From Thermogemmatispora tikiterensis (GTDB taxonomy: Bacteria; Chloroflexota; Ktedonobacteria; Ktedonobacterales; Ktedonobacteraceae): a stretch of DNA of 64,000 bases. Below, one piece after another: positions 55,874 through 64,000 of the stretch; position 1 is the stretch's first letter, and every line of letters begins with the position of its first letter. The notes beneath the pieces are model-generated. The model worked only from the letters and a program-made list of their open reading frames with translations. It was not told where the DNA came from and made no database searches. The position numbers and the translations under genes were made by a program. The stretch is taken from NCBI RefSeq assembly GCF_003268475.1, contig NZ_MCIF01000002.1:760015-824014 (forward strand). The letters are read 5' to 3'.

Positions 55874-57457
55874 ATGATGATCGAAACCATCCCGCCGGGG
55901 ACGATCATGCGTGGCCAGTACCGCATCGAACGGGCCCTGGGCAGCGGCGGCTTCGGCCATGTCTACCTGGCGGTGGATCTGCGCACGAACCAGCCTTGTG
56001 CGGTGAAAGAATACCTGGTCACCGGTGCCAGTGGTCAGGCCCAGCTCCAGCATGAGGCTCGCGTGCTCAGCCGCCTCCACCATCCCCACTTGCCCAGTTT
56101 TATCGATGCCTTTAGCGAGCGCGGACGCTACTATGTCGTGTTGAGCTATATCGAAGGGCGCGACCTGACCGAGCAGCTGCGTCTGGCCCGCCAGCACGAT
56201 GAGGCTATTCCTTTGCCTGTGATTCTGGGCTGGCTGCTGGCGGTCTGCGACGCTGTCCAGTTTCTCCATAGTCAGCAACCGCCGGTGATCCATCGCGATA
56301 TCAAGCCCGACAATATCCGCATCACGTCCGATGGAACCGCCTATCTGGTCGACCTGGGCAACGCTAAGGCGGTGGCTGACGGAGCGCGCACCCTCTTCTT
56401 CGCCCGCCATCAAGGCACGCCCGGCTATGCTCCGCCCGAACAGTACCCCGGCGGGAGCGGTACCGACCCCCGCTCCGACGTCTACGCCCTGGGTGGGACA
56501 CTGTATTTCGCCTTGACGATGCAGGAGCCAGCCAGCGTTTCCGCCCGCAATCAGGCGCTCCAGCAGGGACATTCTGGCCTGCCTTCGCTTCAGGAGCAGC
56601 TGGCTCGCCTGCTGGCAGAGGAGAAGGCAGGTAAATCTTTCCGCTTCGAGGCCGCTCGACCCACACGCGGCACGCGCATGCCGCGCCATGTGGCTCAGCT
56701 CGCTATGCTCCCGCCAGAGATTCTGCAGCGGCTCAACGCCATTATTCAGCGCGCAATGGCTCTCAAGCCTACGGAGCGCTATCAGTCGGTGGCAGAGTTC
56801 AAGGCCGAGTTGAGACAGGTACTGGAGCAGCTACAGCCAACGCGTCAGGAGCCGCCCCCCCCCACAGCGGAAAGAGGGCGCGCCGTCGATCCACATAAGA
56901 CGCAGCCGGACCTGCCCCAGCTCTATGAGGATCTGCACCAGGCTCGCACCAGCACCCCCGGCGTCAGCTGTCCAGTCTGCCAGATGCCATTGGCTTCTTC
57001 ACAGACAGGCTGCCCCCGCTGTGGCTGGACCAGCCTACAGGCCCCAGGCGGCCCGGCTCGTTCGGCCCGCTCTGGCAGTCAGGCCAGTCAGGAGCAACCA
57101 CAGCGCCTGGTGCTCCCATCGACCCGCGTTCAGGCCGCTCCCTCCGCCCCAGTCGTCAGCGACTCCCAGGGACAGGGAGGACTGACACGCACACGACGTA
57201 GACCGTCCCCCGCCTCCCCGGCCCCTTCCCCGTCGACCCAGGCGGCCCAATCCCAGGGGTGGCCGCTCGCCTTGCCCGAGAAGGGCCTGAGCCTGCGCAC
57301 GGCGATCCTGCTGACAGCCATCGCTCTGGCGGTGTTGCTCCTGGTCTTCGTCTTCCTCTTTTTGATTGCTTCCGCTCACAGCGCCGGCAGCCTTCCACCC
57401 CCCCTGCCCGGCGCCCTCCTTCTACTAACACTGCCCCCCCTCCCCCTGCACCGCTGA
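55874..57457 (+). CDS. Membrane-anchored Ser/Thr protein kinase with zinc ribbon
   Basis: Kinase domain residues 14-315: LGSGGFGHVYLAV near 22, CAVKEYLV with catalytic Lys near 45, VIHRDIKPDNIRI near 140, LVDLGNAKAV (DLG instead of DFG) near 160, and GTPGYAPPEQY near 183. A zinc ribbon (CPVCQ and CPRCG, about 363-382) and a Ser/Pro linker follow. One transmembrane helix is near 477-500 (AILLTAIALAVLLLVFVFLF). The frame then ends quickly in Leu/Pro-rich residues after a run of seven C (57398-57404). One extra C would open an 85-residue Pro/Ser/Thr-rich outer tail ending at the palindrome near 57650. It is promoted independently and heads the transducer cluster. Confidence 0.9.
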   Translation: MMIETIPPGTIMRGQYRIERALGSGGFGHVYLAVDLRTNQPCAVKEYLVTGASGQAQLQHEARVLSRLHHPHLPSFIDAFSERGRYYVVLSYIEGRDLTEQLRLARQHDEAIPLPVILGWLLAVCDAVQFLHSQQPPVIHRDIKPDNIRITSDGTAYLVDLGNAKAVADGARTLFFARHQGTPGYAPPEQYPGGSGTDPRSDVYALGGTLYFALTMQEPASVSARNQALQQGHSGLPSLQEQLARLLAEEKAGKSFRFEAARPTRGTRMPRHVAQLAMLPPEILQRLNAIIQRAMALKPTERYQSVAEFKAELRQVLEQLQPTRQEPPPPTAERGRAVDPHKTQPDLPQLYEDLHQARTSTPGVSCPVCQMPLASSQTGCPRCGWTSLQAPGGPARSARSGSQASQEQPQRLVLPSTRVQAAPSAPVVSDSQGQGGLTRTRRRPSPASPAPSPSTQAAQSQGWPLALPEKGLSLRTAILLTAIALAVLLLVFVFLFLIASAHSAGSLPPPLPGALLLLTLPPLPLHR

Positions 57458-57624
57458 CCCCATCCGCTCCGTCACCAGGTCGCCGTTCATCTCGCTCTTC
57501 TCCTCGCGCTCGCTGCACCCTTTCCACGACCCTGCGACCCGCTCCCAAGGCCCGCAGCGCTCCATCGCCCGCGTTCCTCACCGGCGGACAAACCTCCCCT
57601 TTGCACTGTGAATCGATTTCTGAT

Positions 57625-57652
57625 GTTGTTACGGTACCGGTACCGTAACAAC
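57625..57652. repeat. Perfect 28-bp palindrome upstream of a transducer gene
   Basis: GTTGTTACGGTACC (57625-57638) is followed immediately by its exact reverse complement GGTACCGTAACAAC (57639-57652). No U-run follows, so it is not a standard terminator. An operator for a dimeric regulator is the simplest reading. A TATACT at 57725-57730 may be a -10 downstream. Position: between the kinase stop and the transducer start, in a 389-base gap. Confidence 0.75.
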
Positions 57653-57846
57653 GCAGAGAAGAATGTCAGTAAGAAATTCAGGTGACTAATCAACCATTTA
57701 GGAATTCCATGACTACTGATATTGTATACTTAGCTCAACATCACTGGCAGCGTTTGACGTCAATGACCGCATGTGGTCCTGCGAGCGAACCCGCAAGCGG
57801 CAGAGAGAGCGCGACGGAGCCGAGCGCAAGAGAGGAGGCCAGGAAG

Positions 57847-60042
57847 ATGCCGAGATGGATCAGTAACACGCCGATTTCCCTACGGCTCTTTGCCACCTTC
57901 GCCTGGGCAACCATCATTCCCTTTATTGCGATTGTTTTCCTCAGCAGTATCTATTTTCATGCCCTGGAGTCGGGAAGGCAAGCTGTCCTGATCAGTAACC
58001 AGACCATCAAGATCACCACCACCGAGCTAGCGCGCCTGCAGAGTATGCACGCGCTGCTGGTGGCCCTATTGCCAAGTGTCACCACCAATAGCACCAGCGA
58101 TGCTACCGTGACGCGCGCAGAAGAGGACGTCATCCTGCAGGTGCTCAGCATCGAAGGGAGCTTCGATGTTGACAGTGTGGCTTATCAAGAACAATACCAG
58201 CTCGCCACTGCCCCAGCGATGGCTGACATCCGGCAGATTTTGCTTGATAATGATCCGCACACCACTATTATTAGTGAGCAACAGCAGCTGCTCGACCTTA
58301 TTTTGGAGCATCAATGGCCCCAGTACAAGGCCGCCCAGGACGACCTTTTGATCGGCCTCGATACACGCATGCCCCTGGCCCAGGCAGCCCAGCTCCTGCA
58401 GAAGGCTGATCAGCTCTATACGCCGCTGTTAGCGAGCTGGCAACGCATTGTAGACATTGCCGAGCGAGTCAACACCGAGGTCGTACGCGTTGGTCCCTCA
58501 CAGACCGTCCCCATGTTGATTGGGACCGTGACCGCCATCCCCATCTCCATGCTCTTTGTCTTTACCATTGGCTACCTTGTCAACTTGACGATCAGCCGTC
58601 CACTGCGCCAGCTCATCCAGCTCACCCGGCGCATTAGCGCGGGCGATACGATGGCGCGCGCCAGGCTCAGCGGACGCGACGAGATCGCCCGTGTGGCTGC
58701 TTCAATGAATACGATGCTCGACACCATTGTCCAATTGATGGAGAATACGCAGCAGCAGCGCGATCTCCTGCAAACGCGCATCGGGAATCTGGCGAGCGAG
58801 GTGAAAGGGGTTGGCGAGGGCGATTTGCGCATCCGCGCTGATGTGACCGGCGATGTGCTGGGAGTGCTCGCCTCTTCCTTCAATTACATGATCAGCGAGC
58901 TGGAGGGCCTGGTGATCCGTATCAAGCAGGTGGCGCGCGAGGTGGAGACCTCGACCCGGCTCACGCTGGAACAGATGACTCGCCTCGGCCAGCTCGGGGA
59001 ATTTCAGATTCAGCAGATCAATGAGGCAGCGAGCGGGGTGGAGCAGATGGCTCTGGCGAGTCAGGAGGTGGCCCAACACGCCCAGATCCTGGAAGGCATC
59101 GCTCAGGACACGCAGCGCAGCGCCACTGGTGGGCATCAAGCCACCTGGGACGCGATTAACCGCCTCGGCCACATTCAGTCCCATGTGCAGGCAACGACAC
59201 AGCGTGTACGCAGCCTGGGCGAACGTTCACAGGAGATCAACGATATTGTGGAAGTCATCTTCAGCCTGGCTTACCAGACCCACCGCCTCGCGCTCGATTC
59301 AGCTATCCAGGCCGCGATGGCCGGCGAGGGACGCAAGGAGTTCGGCGCTGTGGCCGTACGCATCCGCCGGCTGGCTGAGCAGGCCAAGCTGGAGGCCAAT
59401 AACATCGCGCGCATCGTGCGCAATGCCCAGGAGGATATTGCCGAGGCTGCTACCTCTATGGAGCGTACCCAGCGCGAGACCACTGTGGAAAGCAAGGTTT
59501 CTCAGGACATCGAGCGCACCCTGGAGGGTATCTTTGCCACCGTTGAGCGCCAGGCCCGCGACATCGCCGATATCACAAGCCTGGTGACCAGACAGATGGA
59601 GCTGGCCACGGCGGCAGTCCAGATTATGCAGTACGTGGCCGATCTGACGCAGACGAACAAGGCCCGCTTGAGTGAGGCAACTCATCATATGCAGCGCCTG
59701 GCCTCCCTGGTTGAGCATCTGCGAATCTCTGTCGATGCCTTCAGGGTCTCACGTGAGCAGTCAGCGGCCCCGACAGCGGTTGCAAGCGAGCGGCGTAGCC
59801 TGACAACGACAGGATCGATCTCTCCGCTTGGCTCAGGCACGCGGCCTGTGAGTGCCCCGCTCAGCCAATCCCAGCCCGGCCTGCTGCCCCTCCCGCCACA
59901 GACCCCATTGCCTCCCAGCGGGGCAGTGACACCTCTGCCACCGACGGGGCTATCAGGGTCCAGCCCCAATACCCCTTTACCCTCTTCACAGCTGTGGGTC
60001 CCGCAGCCGCCGCAAGCTTCCGACGGCGAGTCCTATCAGTAG
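57847..60042 (+). CDS. Membrane HAMP/MCP-like signal transducer with Pro-rich tail
   Basis: 731 residues: TM1 about 14-34 (FAWATIIPFIAIVFLSSIYF), a helical outer domain of about 190 residues, TM2 about 222-246, a HAMP domain (ISRPLRQLIQLTRRISAGDTM), a second HAMP-like unit (VKGVGEGDLRIRADV...), and a long coiled coil resembling the MCP signalling domain. The hairpin tip reads SLAYQTHRLALDSAIQAAMAGEG instead of the canonical QTNLLALNAAIEAARAGE. The last 90 residues are Pro/Ser/Leu-rich. GAGGAGG ten bases before ATG 57847 rejects the longer frame from 57682. No CheA, CheW or CheR is nearby. Signalling through the neighbouring kinase is possible, unproven. Confidence 0.87.
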   Translation: MPRWISNTPISLRLFATFAWATIIPFIAIVFLSSIYFHALESGRQAVLISNQTIKITTTELARLQSMHALLVALLPSVTTNSTSDATVTRAEEDVILQVLSIEGSFDVDSVAYQEQYQLATAPAMADIRQILLDNDPHTTIISEQQQLLDLILEHQWPQYKAAQDDLLIGLDTRMPLAQAAQLLQKADQLYTPLLASWQRIVDIAERVNTEVVRVGPSQTVPMLIGTVTAIPISMLFVFTIGYLVNLTISRPLRQLIQLTRRISAGDTMARARLSGRDEIARVAASMNTMLDTIVQLMENTQQQRDLLQTRIGNLASEVKGVGEGDLRIRADVTGDVLGVLASSFNYMISELEGLVIRIKQVAREVETSTRLTLEQMTRLGQLGEFQIQQINEAASGVEQMALASQEVAQHAQILEGIAQDTQRSATGGHQATWDAINRLGHIQSHVQATTQRVRSLGERSQEINDIVEVIFSLAYQTHRLALDSAIQAAMAGEGRKEFGAVAVRIRRLAEQAKLEANNIARIVRNAQEDIAEAATSMERTQRETTVESKVSQDIERTLEGIFATVERQARDIADITSLVTRQMELATAAVQIMQYVADLTQTNKARLSEATHHMQRLASLVEHLRISVDAFRVSREQSAAPTAVASERRSLTTTGSISPLGSGTRPVSAPLSQSQPGLLPLPPQTPLPPSGAVTPLPPTGLSGSSPNTPLPSSQLWVPQPPQASDGESYQ

Positions 60043-60073
60043 GATCTGATGTTGATGTCAAGGAGGATGCACC

Positions 60074-61879
60074 ATGCCCAGCACTGTCCCTGATCACACT
60101 CGCCCTACCTGTGAGCCTCACAGTCTCAGTCTCGCTTCGTGGTGCGGCTCCTCGCCTGGTCCTGGCCCACTCCGGGTGACTCAACACCGCGGCAGGCGCC
60201 AGCGCTGGCGTGTTCCCCGGCTCCTGGTGCTGGCTGCAGCCCTGCTGCTGGTGATGACAGCTTGTGTGCCTGGCAGTGCGCCGACCAGTAGCACCCAGCC
60301 AGGTTCACAGATCAAGTATGGGGGAGCCTTAACTATTGTCCCCGGCCCCTATGGACGCTTCCAGCGTTTCTTTAATCCCTTTGCCGCCGATAACTCGACG
60401 CTCAGCGGGACCAAGGGGATGATCTATGAGACCTTGCTCTTCTTTAACCAGGAGACTGGTCAGGTGAAGCCCTGGCTGGCGACCAGCTTCTCCTGGTCTA
60501 GCGACCTCAAGACGCTCACCTTCCAGCTGCGCCGCGGAGTCGAGTGGAGCGATGGTCAGCCTTTTACCAGCGACGATGTGGTCTTTACGCTCAACTTGCT
60601 TCATCGCTTTCCGGCCCTGGATCTTCATAGCATCTGGACCACTCTCCAGGCGGTGACGAACCCCGATCCGTACCGCGTGGTCATTACTTTCAAGCAGCCA
60701 TCGTTTCCAGAGGAGTGGTACATCGGCGGCCAGACCTACATCGTGCCCCGCCATATCTGGGAGCACGTCAAAGATCCCGTACACGAAGCTAATCCGAATC
60801 CGGTCGGCACCGGCCCCTTCATCCTGAAGTCGTTTGATCCCACGCTCTATATCCTGGAACGTAATCCACATTACTGGCAGCCGGGCAAGCCGTATATCAG
60901 CGAGTTGCGTTATCCGGCCTATGTCTCCAATGCCAGCGCTGACCTGCTCCTGGCCCAGGGGTCTATTGACTGGACGGGCCTCTTTAGTTCGAATCTCCAG
61001 AGCTTTGTGGCACGTGATCCGACTCACAACCGTTACTGGCTGCCTCCCATTGCTGTCGTCATGCTCTATCTCAATACGGCCCGCTATCCCTTCAATCTGC
61101 TCCCTGTGCGTCAGGCTATCAGTCTGGCGATCGACCGTGAGGGTCTCTCGAAGGAGGGAGAGAACGGTTACGAGCCGCCGCCTCATCCGACGGGCATTGT
61201 CCTGCCTGCCTACCGTTCATTCCTGGCTCCGCAGTATCGCTCGCTCTCGTTCCAGGTCGATCGGGCGCGCGCCATTCGCTTGCTGGAAGGTGCCGGCTTT
61301 ACGCGAGGAAGCGATGGCATCTTCGTGGACCGCGAGGGCCGACGGCTGGCTTTCAGCATGGAGGTCGTTTCTGGCTGGACCGACTGGGAAAAGGATTGTG
61401 CCTTGATGGCCCAGGATCTGGCCGCGATCGGCATCTCGGTCACGGTCAAGGCGCTCCCGCTCAATACCTATGTCTCGGATCTGCAGCTGGGTTCCTTTGA
61501 GAGCGCGATCTCCTGGACCAATAGCGGCCCCTCTCCTTACTATCTGTACGATGCTTTGCTCGATAGCGCCAACACGGCCCCGATCGGGAAATCTGCTCCC
61601 TCGAACTGGGAGCGCTGGAGCGACCCCACAACCGATCAGCTGTTGGCTCAATATGCCCACTCGACCGATCCCACAGTGCAGCAGCAGGCCCTCACTGGAC
61701 TGCAGCGCATTATGGTGGAGCAGCTGCCCTCGATTCCGTTGCTCTACAGCGTCAACTGGTATGAGTACACCACGGCTCGCTTTGTGGGATGGCCCGATGA
61801 GCACAATCCCTACGCCGTGCCGTCCCCCTATAGCTACCCCGATAATGAGCAGGTGGCTCTCACCCTGCATCATGTCTGA
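60074..61879 (+). CDS. Family 5 (oligopeptide/nickel-type) ABC substrate-binding lipoprotein
   Basis: A basic N-terminus of about 50 residues precedes the hydrophobic segment LLVLAAALLLVMTAC with a lipobox Cys. The mature domain has LKTLTFQLRRGVEWSDGQPFTSDDVVFTL near 155-180, the SBP_bac_5 hallmark. NPVGTGPFILKSFDPTLYILERNPHYW follows near 240-265, and the two-lobe fold ends near residue 600. Such proteins bind peptides, sugars or metal chelates outside the cell. AGGAGG precedes the ATG. No permease or ATPase gene follows. It is placed between two transducer genes with gaps of 31 and 75 bases, so it may serve as a ligand-loaded input for sensing rather than for import. Confidence 0.92.
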   Translation: MPSTVPDHTRPTCEPHSLSLASWCGSSPGPGPLRVTQHRGRRQRWRVPRLLVLAAALLLVMTACVPGSAPTSSTQPGSQIKYGGALTIVPGPYGRFQRFFNPFAADNSTLSGTKGMIYETLLFFNQETGQVKPWLATSFSWSSDLKTLTFQLRRGVEWSDGQPFTSDDVVFTLNLLHRFPALDLHSIWTTLQAVTNPDPYRVVITFKQPSFPEEWYIGGQTYIVPRHIWEHVKDPVHEANPNPVGTGPFILKSFDPTLYILERNPHYWQPGKPYISELRYPAYVSNASADLLLAQGSIDWTGLFSSNLQSFVARDPTHNRYWLPPIAVVMLYLNTARYPFNLLPVRQAISLAIDREGLSKEGENGYEPPPHPTGIVLPAYRSFLAPQYRSLSFQVDRARAIRLLEGAGFTRGSDGIFVDREGRRLAFSMEVVSGWTDWEKDCALMAQDLAAIGISVTVKALPLNTYVSDLQLGSFESAISWTNSGPSPYYLYDALLDSANTAPIGKSAPSNWERWSDPTTDQLLAQYAHSTDPTVQQQALTGLQRIMVEQLPSIPLLYSVNWYEYTTARFVGWPDEHNPYAVPSPYSYPDNEQVALTLHHV

Positions 61880-61954
61880 GTGGTTCGAGCGGCCCACTTG
61901 TCCGATCGCTGCCCTGCGCACGACCAGGTGTAGACAAGCAAGCAAGAAGGGAAC

Positions 61955-63904
61955 GTGAGCGCGATGGTTTCGATGAGATGGATCTCGCAGGCGCCCATTG
62001 TGCGGCGCCTCTTTCTGGCGGCCATGCTAGTGGCGGTCATTCCGGGCATCATCCTCTGGCTGCTCGGACGCGCCTATATCGATACCCTTAATGGCCGCAG
62101 CCAGGCGGTCCAGGTGAGCACTGATGCCGTCCACGTGGTCACAACTCAGCTGGCCAACCTGCAGCATATGCATGCCGACCTGATCGCCCTGCAGGCCCAG
62201 ACATTCGTGTCAACTACTATTGCTGGGGCCCCCAATACTGATCTGGCTGCCTTGCGCCAGCGCCTGACCGCCGAGATCAAAACGCTGGAGTCAAGCTTCG
62301 CCCAGGGCCTGACAAGCTACCAGCACAACTACCAGCTGGCCACTTCGCCGCAGATGGCCCCCATCCGCACGCTGCTAGAGAGCGAGAGCAGTACCCGCGG
62401 CCTGGCCAGCGACCAACAGCAGACGCTGCAGCGCATCCTGTCAGGTGAGTGGGAGCACTACCTGCAAGCGCAAGATCGCGAGCTGGCAGCGTTGCAATCT
62501 TCCAGCACGACGAGCAAGACCACCCAGCTGCTGCAACAGGCCAACAGTGTCTATACCCCCCTGGAAAATGACTGGAAGCACCTTGTCGATCTCACGGAGA
62601 CCGTCGGCGACAAGGTGGTCGAGGTGACCGGCCCCCAGGCTACACAGACGGCGATTGAGATCGCGCTGGCTGCCATCTTGATTATCGCTGTGGTCTTGCT
62701 GGTCGGAACCTTTGTCTACTGGACAATCGCCCGCCCCCTGGGCCAGCTGGCTCGCCTAACGCGCCGTATCGCCCGTGGCGACACCAGCGTTCGCGCCCCG
62801 GTCTCTGGCCGCGATGAGATCGCCCTGGTGGCGCGCTCGCTCAATAGCATGCTCGATCACATGGTGCGCCTGATCCAGGAGATTCAAGATCAGCGCAATG
62901 CCTTGCAGAAGCAGATTGAGGCTCTGGTCGGCGATGTCAGCGGAGTCAGCCAGGGCAATTTGAGCGGGCGCGCGCGGATGACCGGCGGGACGCTGCAGAT
63001 TATCGCCAATGCCTTTAACTATATGCTGGCCGAGCTGAGCAGCCTGGTCATGCGTGTCAAAGGGGCAGCACGCGAGGTGGCCATCTCAACAACGGTCGTC
63101 GTCGATGCTCTGGCGCGCCTGGTAGAAACAGGCGACCAGCAGCTGCAGCAGATCGCCCGCGCGACCCGCGAGATCGAGCACATTGCCTCCTCCAGCCGCA
63201 ATATCGCTGAGCGCGCCAATATGCTGCAGTCAAGTACTCACGAGTCGCTTCAGCATGTGCGCCAGGGTCGCCAGGCCGTCCAACAGGTGCTCGAAGGTCT
63301 AAAGCGCATCTATGAGAATGTCCAGGCGACCGCTACCAAGGTTGAGAAGCTCGACGAGCATTCGCGCGCTATTAACAGTACCGTCGAGGTGATCTCAGCC
63401 ATTGTCGAGCAGACGAACCGTTTGGCTCAGGATGCGGCGACCCTGGTGGCCTACGAGGGGGAGTCAGTGCGCGGTTTCGGAGCGGTAGCGGCTGATATCC
63501 AGCGTCTGGCCGAGCGAGCCAATAGCCAGGCGCGCTCGATCGTGCAGATCGTCGATGGGGTACGGCAGGATATCAGTGCAGTGACAAGTTCGATGCGCAC
63601 CACAGAGCATGAAAGCGCCTTTGGAGCTGATCGTGCTCAGGAGGCTGGGGCTGCCCTGGAGACGATTTCTGAAGCCGTCGAGCTGCAAGCACGTGAGATT
63701 GAGCGCATTACAGATATGACGGCCCGCCAGCTGCAGGCCTTTACCGCGATTGTTCAAACCATGCAGCGCCTCTCCCAGGCGACCCGTCAGATGAATGTGA
63801 ATACGCGCCAGGCGTCGCAGCATGTCGAGGCACTGGCGCAGCGGGTCGAGTACCTGCGTCGCTCGGTCGAGGTCTTCCGTCTGCGCGAGGGCAGCACTGC
63901 CTGA
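61955..63904 (+). CDS. Second HAMP/MCP-like transducer, paralogue of the 57847 product
   Basis: 649 residues: TM1 about 18-40 (RLFLAAMLVAVIPGIILWLLG), an outer helical domain, TM2 about 228-254, HAMP (IARPLGQLARLTRRIARGDTS), a second HAMP-like unit (VSGVSQGNLSGRARM), then an MCP-type coiled coil. Its tip reads AIVEQTNRLAQDAATLVAYEGE. The outer domains of the two transducers share a pattern (QAV..S, LA.LQ.MHA.L.AL), so one arose by duplication. Here the Pro-rich tail is missing. The start is GTG 61955 or ATG 61964; AAGGGA fits the ATG better. The last 96 bases of the window hold no gene. Confidence 0.86.
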   Translation: MSAMVSMRWISQAPIVRRLFLAAMLVAVIPGIILWLLGRAYIDTLNGRSQAVQVSTDAVHVVTTQLANLQHMHADLIALQAQTFVSTTIAGAPNTDLAALRQRLTAEIKTLESSFAQGLTSYQHNYQLATSPQMAPIRTLLESESSTRGLASDQQQTLQRILSGEWEHYLQAQDRELAALQSSSTTSKTTQLLQQANSVYTPLENDWKHLVDLTETVGDKVVEVTGPQATQTAIEIALAAILIIAVVLLVGTFVYWTIARPLGQLARLTRRIARGDTSVRAPVSGRDEIALVARSLNSMLDHMVRLIQEIQDQRNALQKQIEALVGDVSGVSQGNLSGRARMTGGTLQIIANAFNYMLAELSSLVMRVKGAAREVAISTTVVVDALARLVETGDQQLQQIARATREIEHIASSSRNIAERANMLQSSTHESLQHVRQGRQAVQQVLEGLKRIYENVQATATKVEKLDEHSRAINSTVEVISAIVEQTNRLAQDAATLVAYEGESVRGFGAVAADIQRLAERANSQARSIVQIVDGVRQDISAVTSSMRTTEHESAFGADRAQEAGAALETISEAVELQAREIERITDMTARQLQAFTAIVQTMQRLSQATRQMNVNTRQASQHVEALAQRVEYLRRSVEVFRLREGSTA

Positions 63905-64000
63905 ACGATACGGCCACGACTGGCTTAGCCAGCGCCCGCGAGGGGCAAGCCGGATGAGCTTACTGAGAGCAGGGCCAGAGTCGAGGACGGGACCAGAGGT

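Overview
The window is GC-rich, gene-dense bacterial chromosome with no plasmid, phage or IS-element signature. The gene mix suggests a Chloroflexota bacterium, most likely of the Ktedonobacteria (Thermogemmatispora-like). The basis is an F420 ligase, FMN-riboswitch-controlled RibXY-type riboflavin transport genes, a long IleRS of the eukaryote-like type, two Ser/Thr kinases, a DUF6391 protein and T-box leaders. The lineage is inferred from gene content; there is no rRNA marker here.

Layout. 1-6750: 3'-truncated cofE (minus), a DoxX membrane protein, an FMN riboswitch with ribX/ribY, a HAD phosphatase and a CDF metal exporter with an unusually long C-terminus (minus). 6940-18484: a strong promoter and a long T-box leader precede argC-argB-hisS/hisZ-hisG-[HAD-kinase fusion]-hisH-hisA-hisF-hisIE. 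Most his genes overlap by 4 bases, so this looks like one arginine/histidine transcription unit. 18550-25870 (minus): an HD phosphohydrolase, a PIG-V-like mannosyltransferase, ileS, and an AlaX-type tRNA-editing gene under a second T-box. 26298-30755: sucA-sucB (2-oxoglutarate dehydrogenase E1 and E2). 31087-36484: a kinase with an FHA domain, DUF6391, a rhodanese, a degenerate aminoglycoside-phosphotransferase-like protein and an aldo/keto reductase. 36800-39160: an 11-bp inverted repeat, a consensus promoter and tyrosine recombinase gene, then a LOG/SLOG-family protein. 39327-44251 (minus): Hsp20, then a GntR-controlled operon of ADP-ribosylglycohydrolase, NCS1 permease and PfkB kinase, probably nucleoside salvage. 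44485-55344: HU, an FG-GAP-like membrane protein, rluD-lspA, a DksA-like protein, glgB, a second LOG protein, an EamA exporter and an HDAC-family deacylase. 55770-63904: a membrane Ser/Thr kinase, then two paralogous HAMP/MCP-like transducers flanking an oligopeptide-type binding lipoprotein.

The main points for follow-up are: the HAD-kinase fusion inside the his operon; the composite-looking T-box leader; the transducer-binding protein-transducer cluster behind a perfect 28-bp palindrome; the possible nucleoside-salvage operon with two frame breaks at G/C homopolymers; and a RibXY locus without an ATPase gene. I see no CRISPR array, tRNA or rRNA gene in the window.
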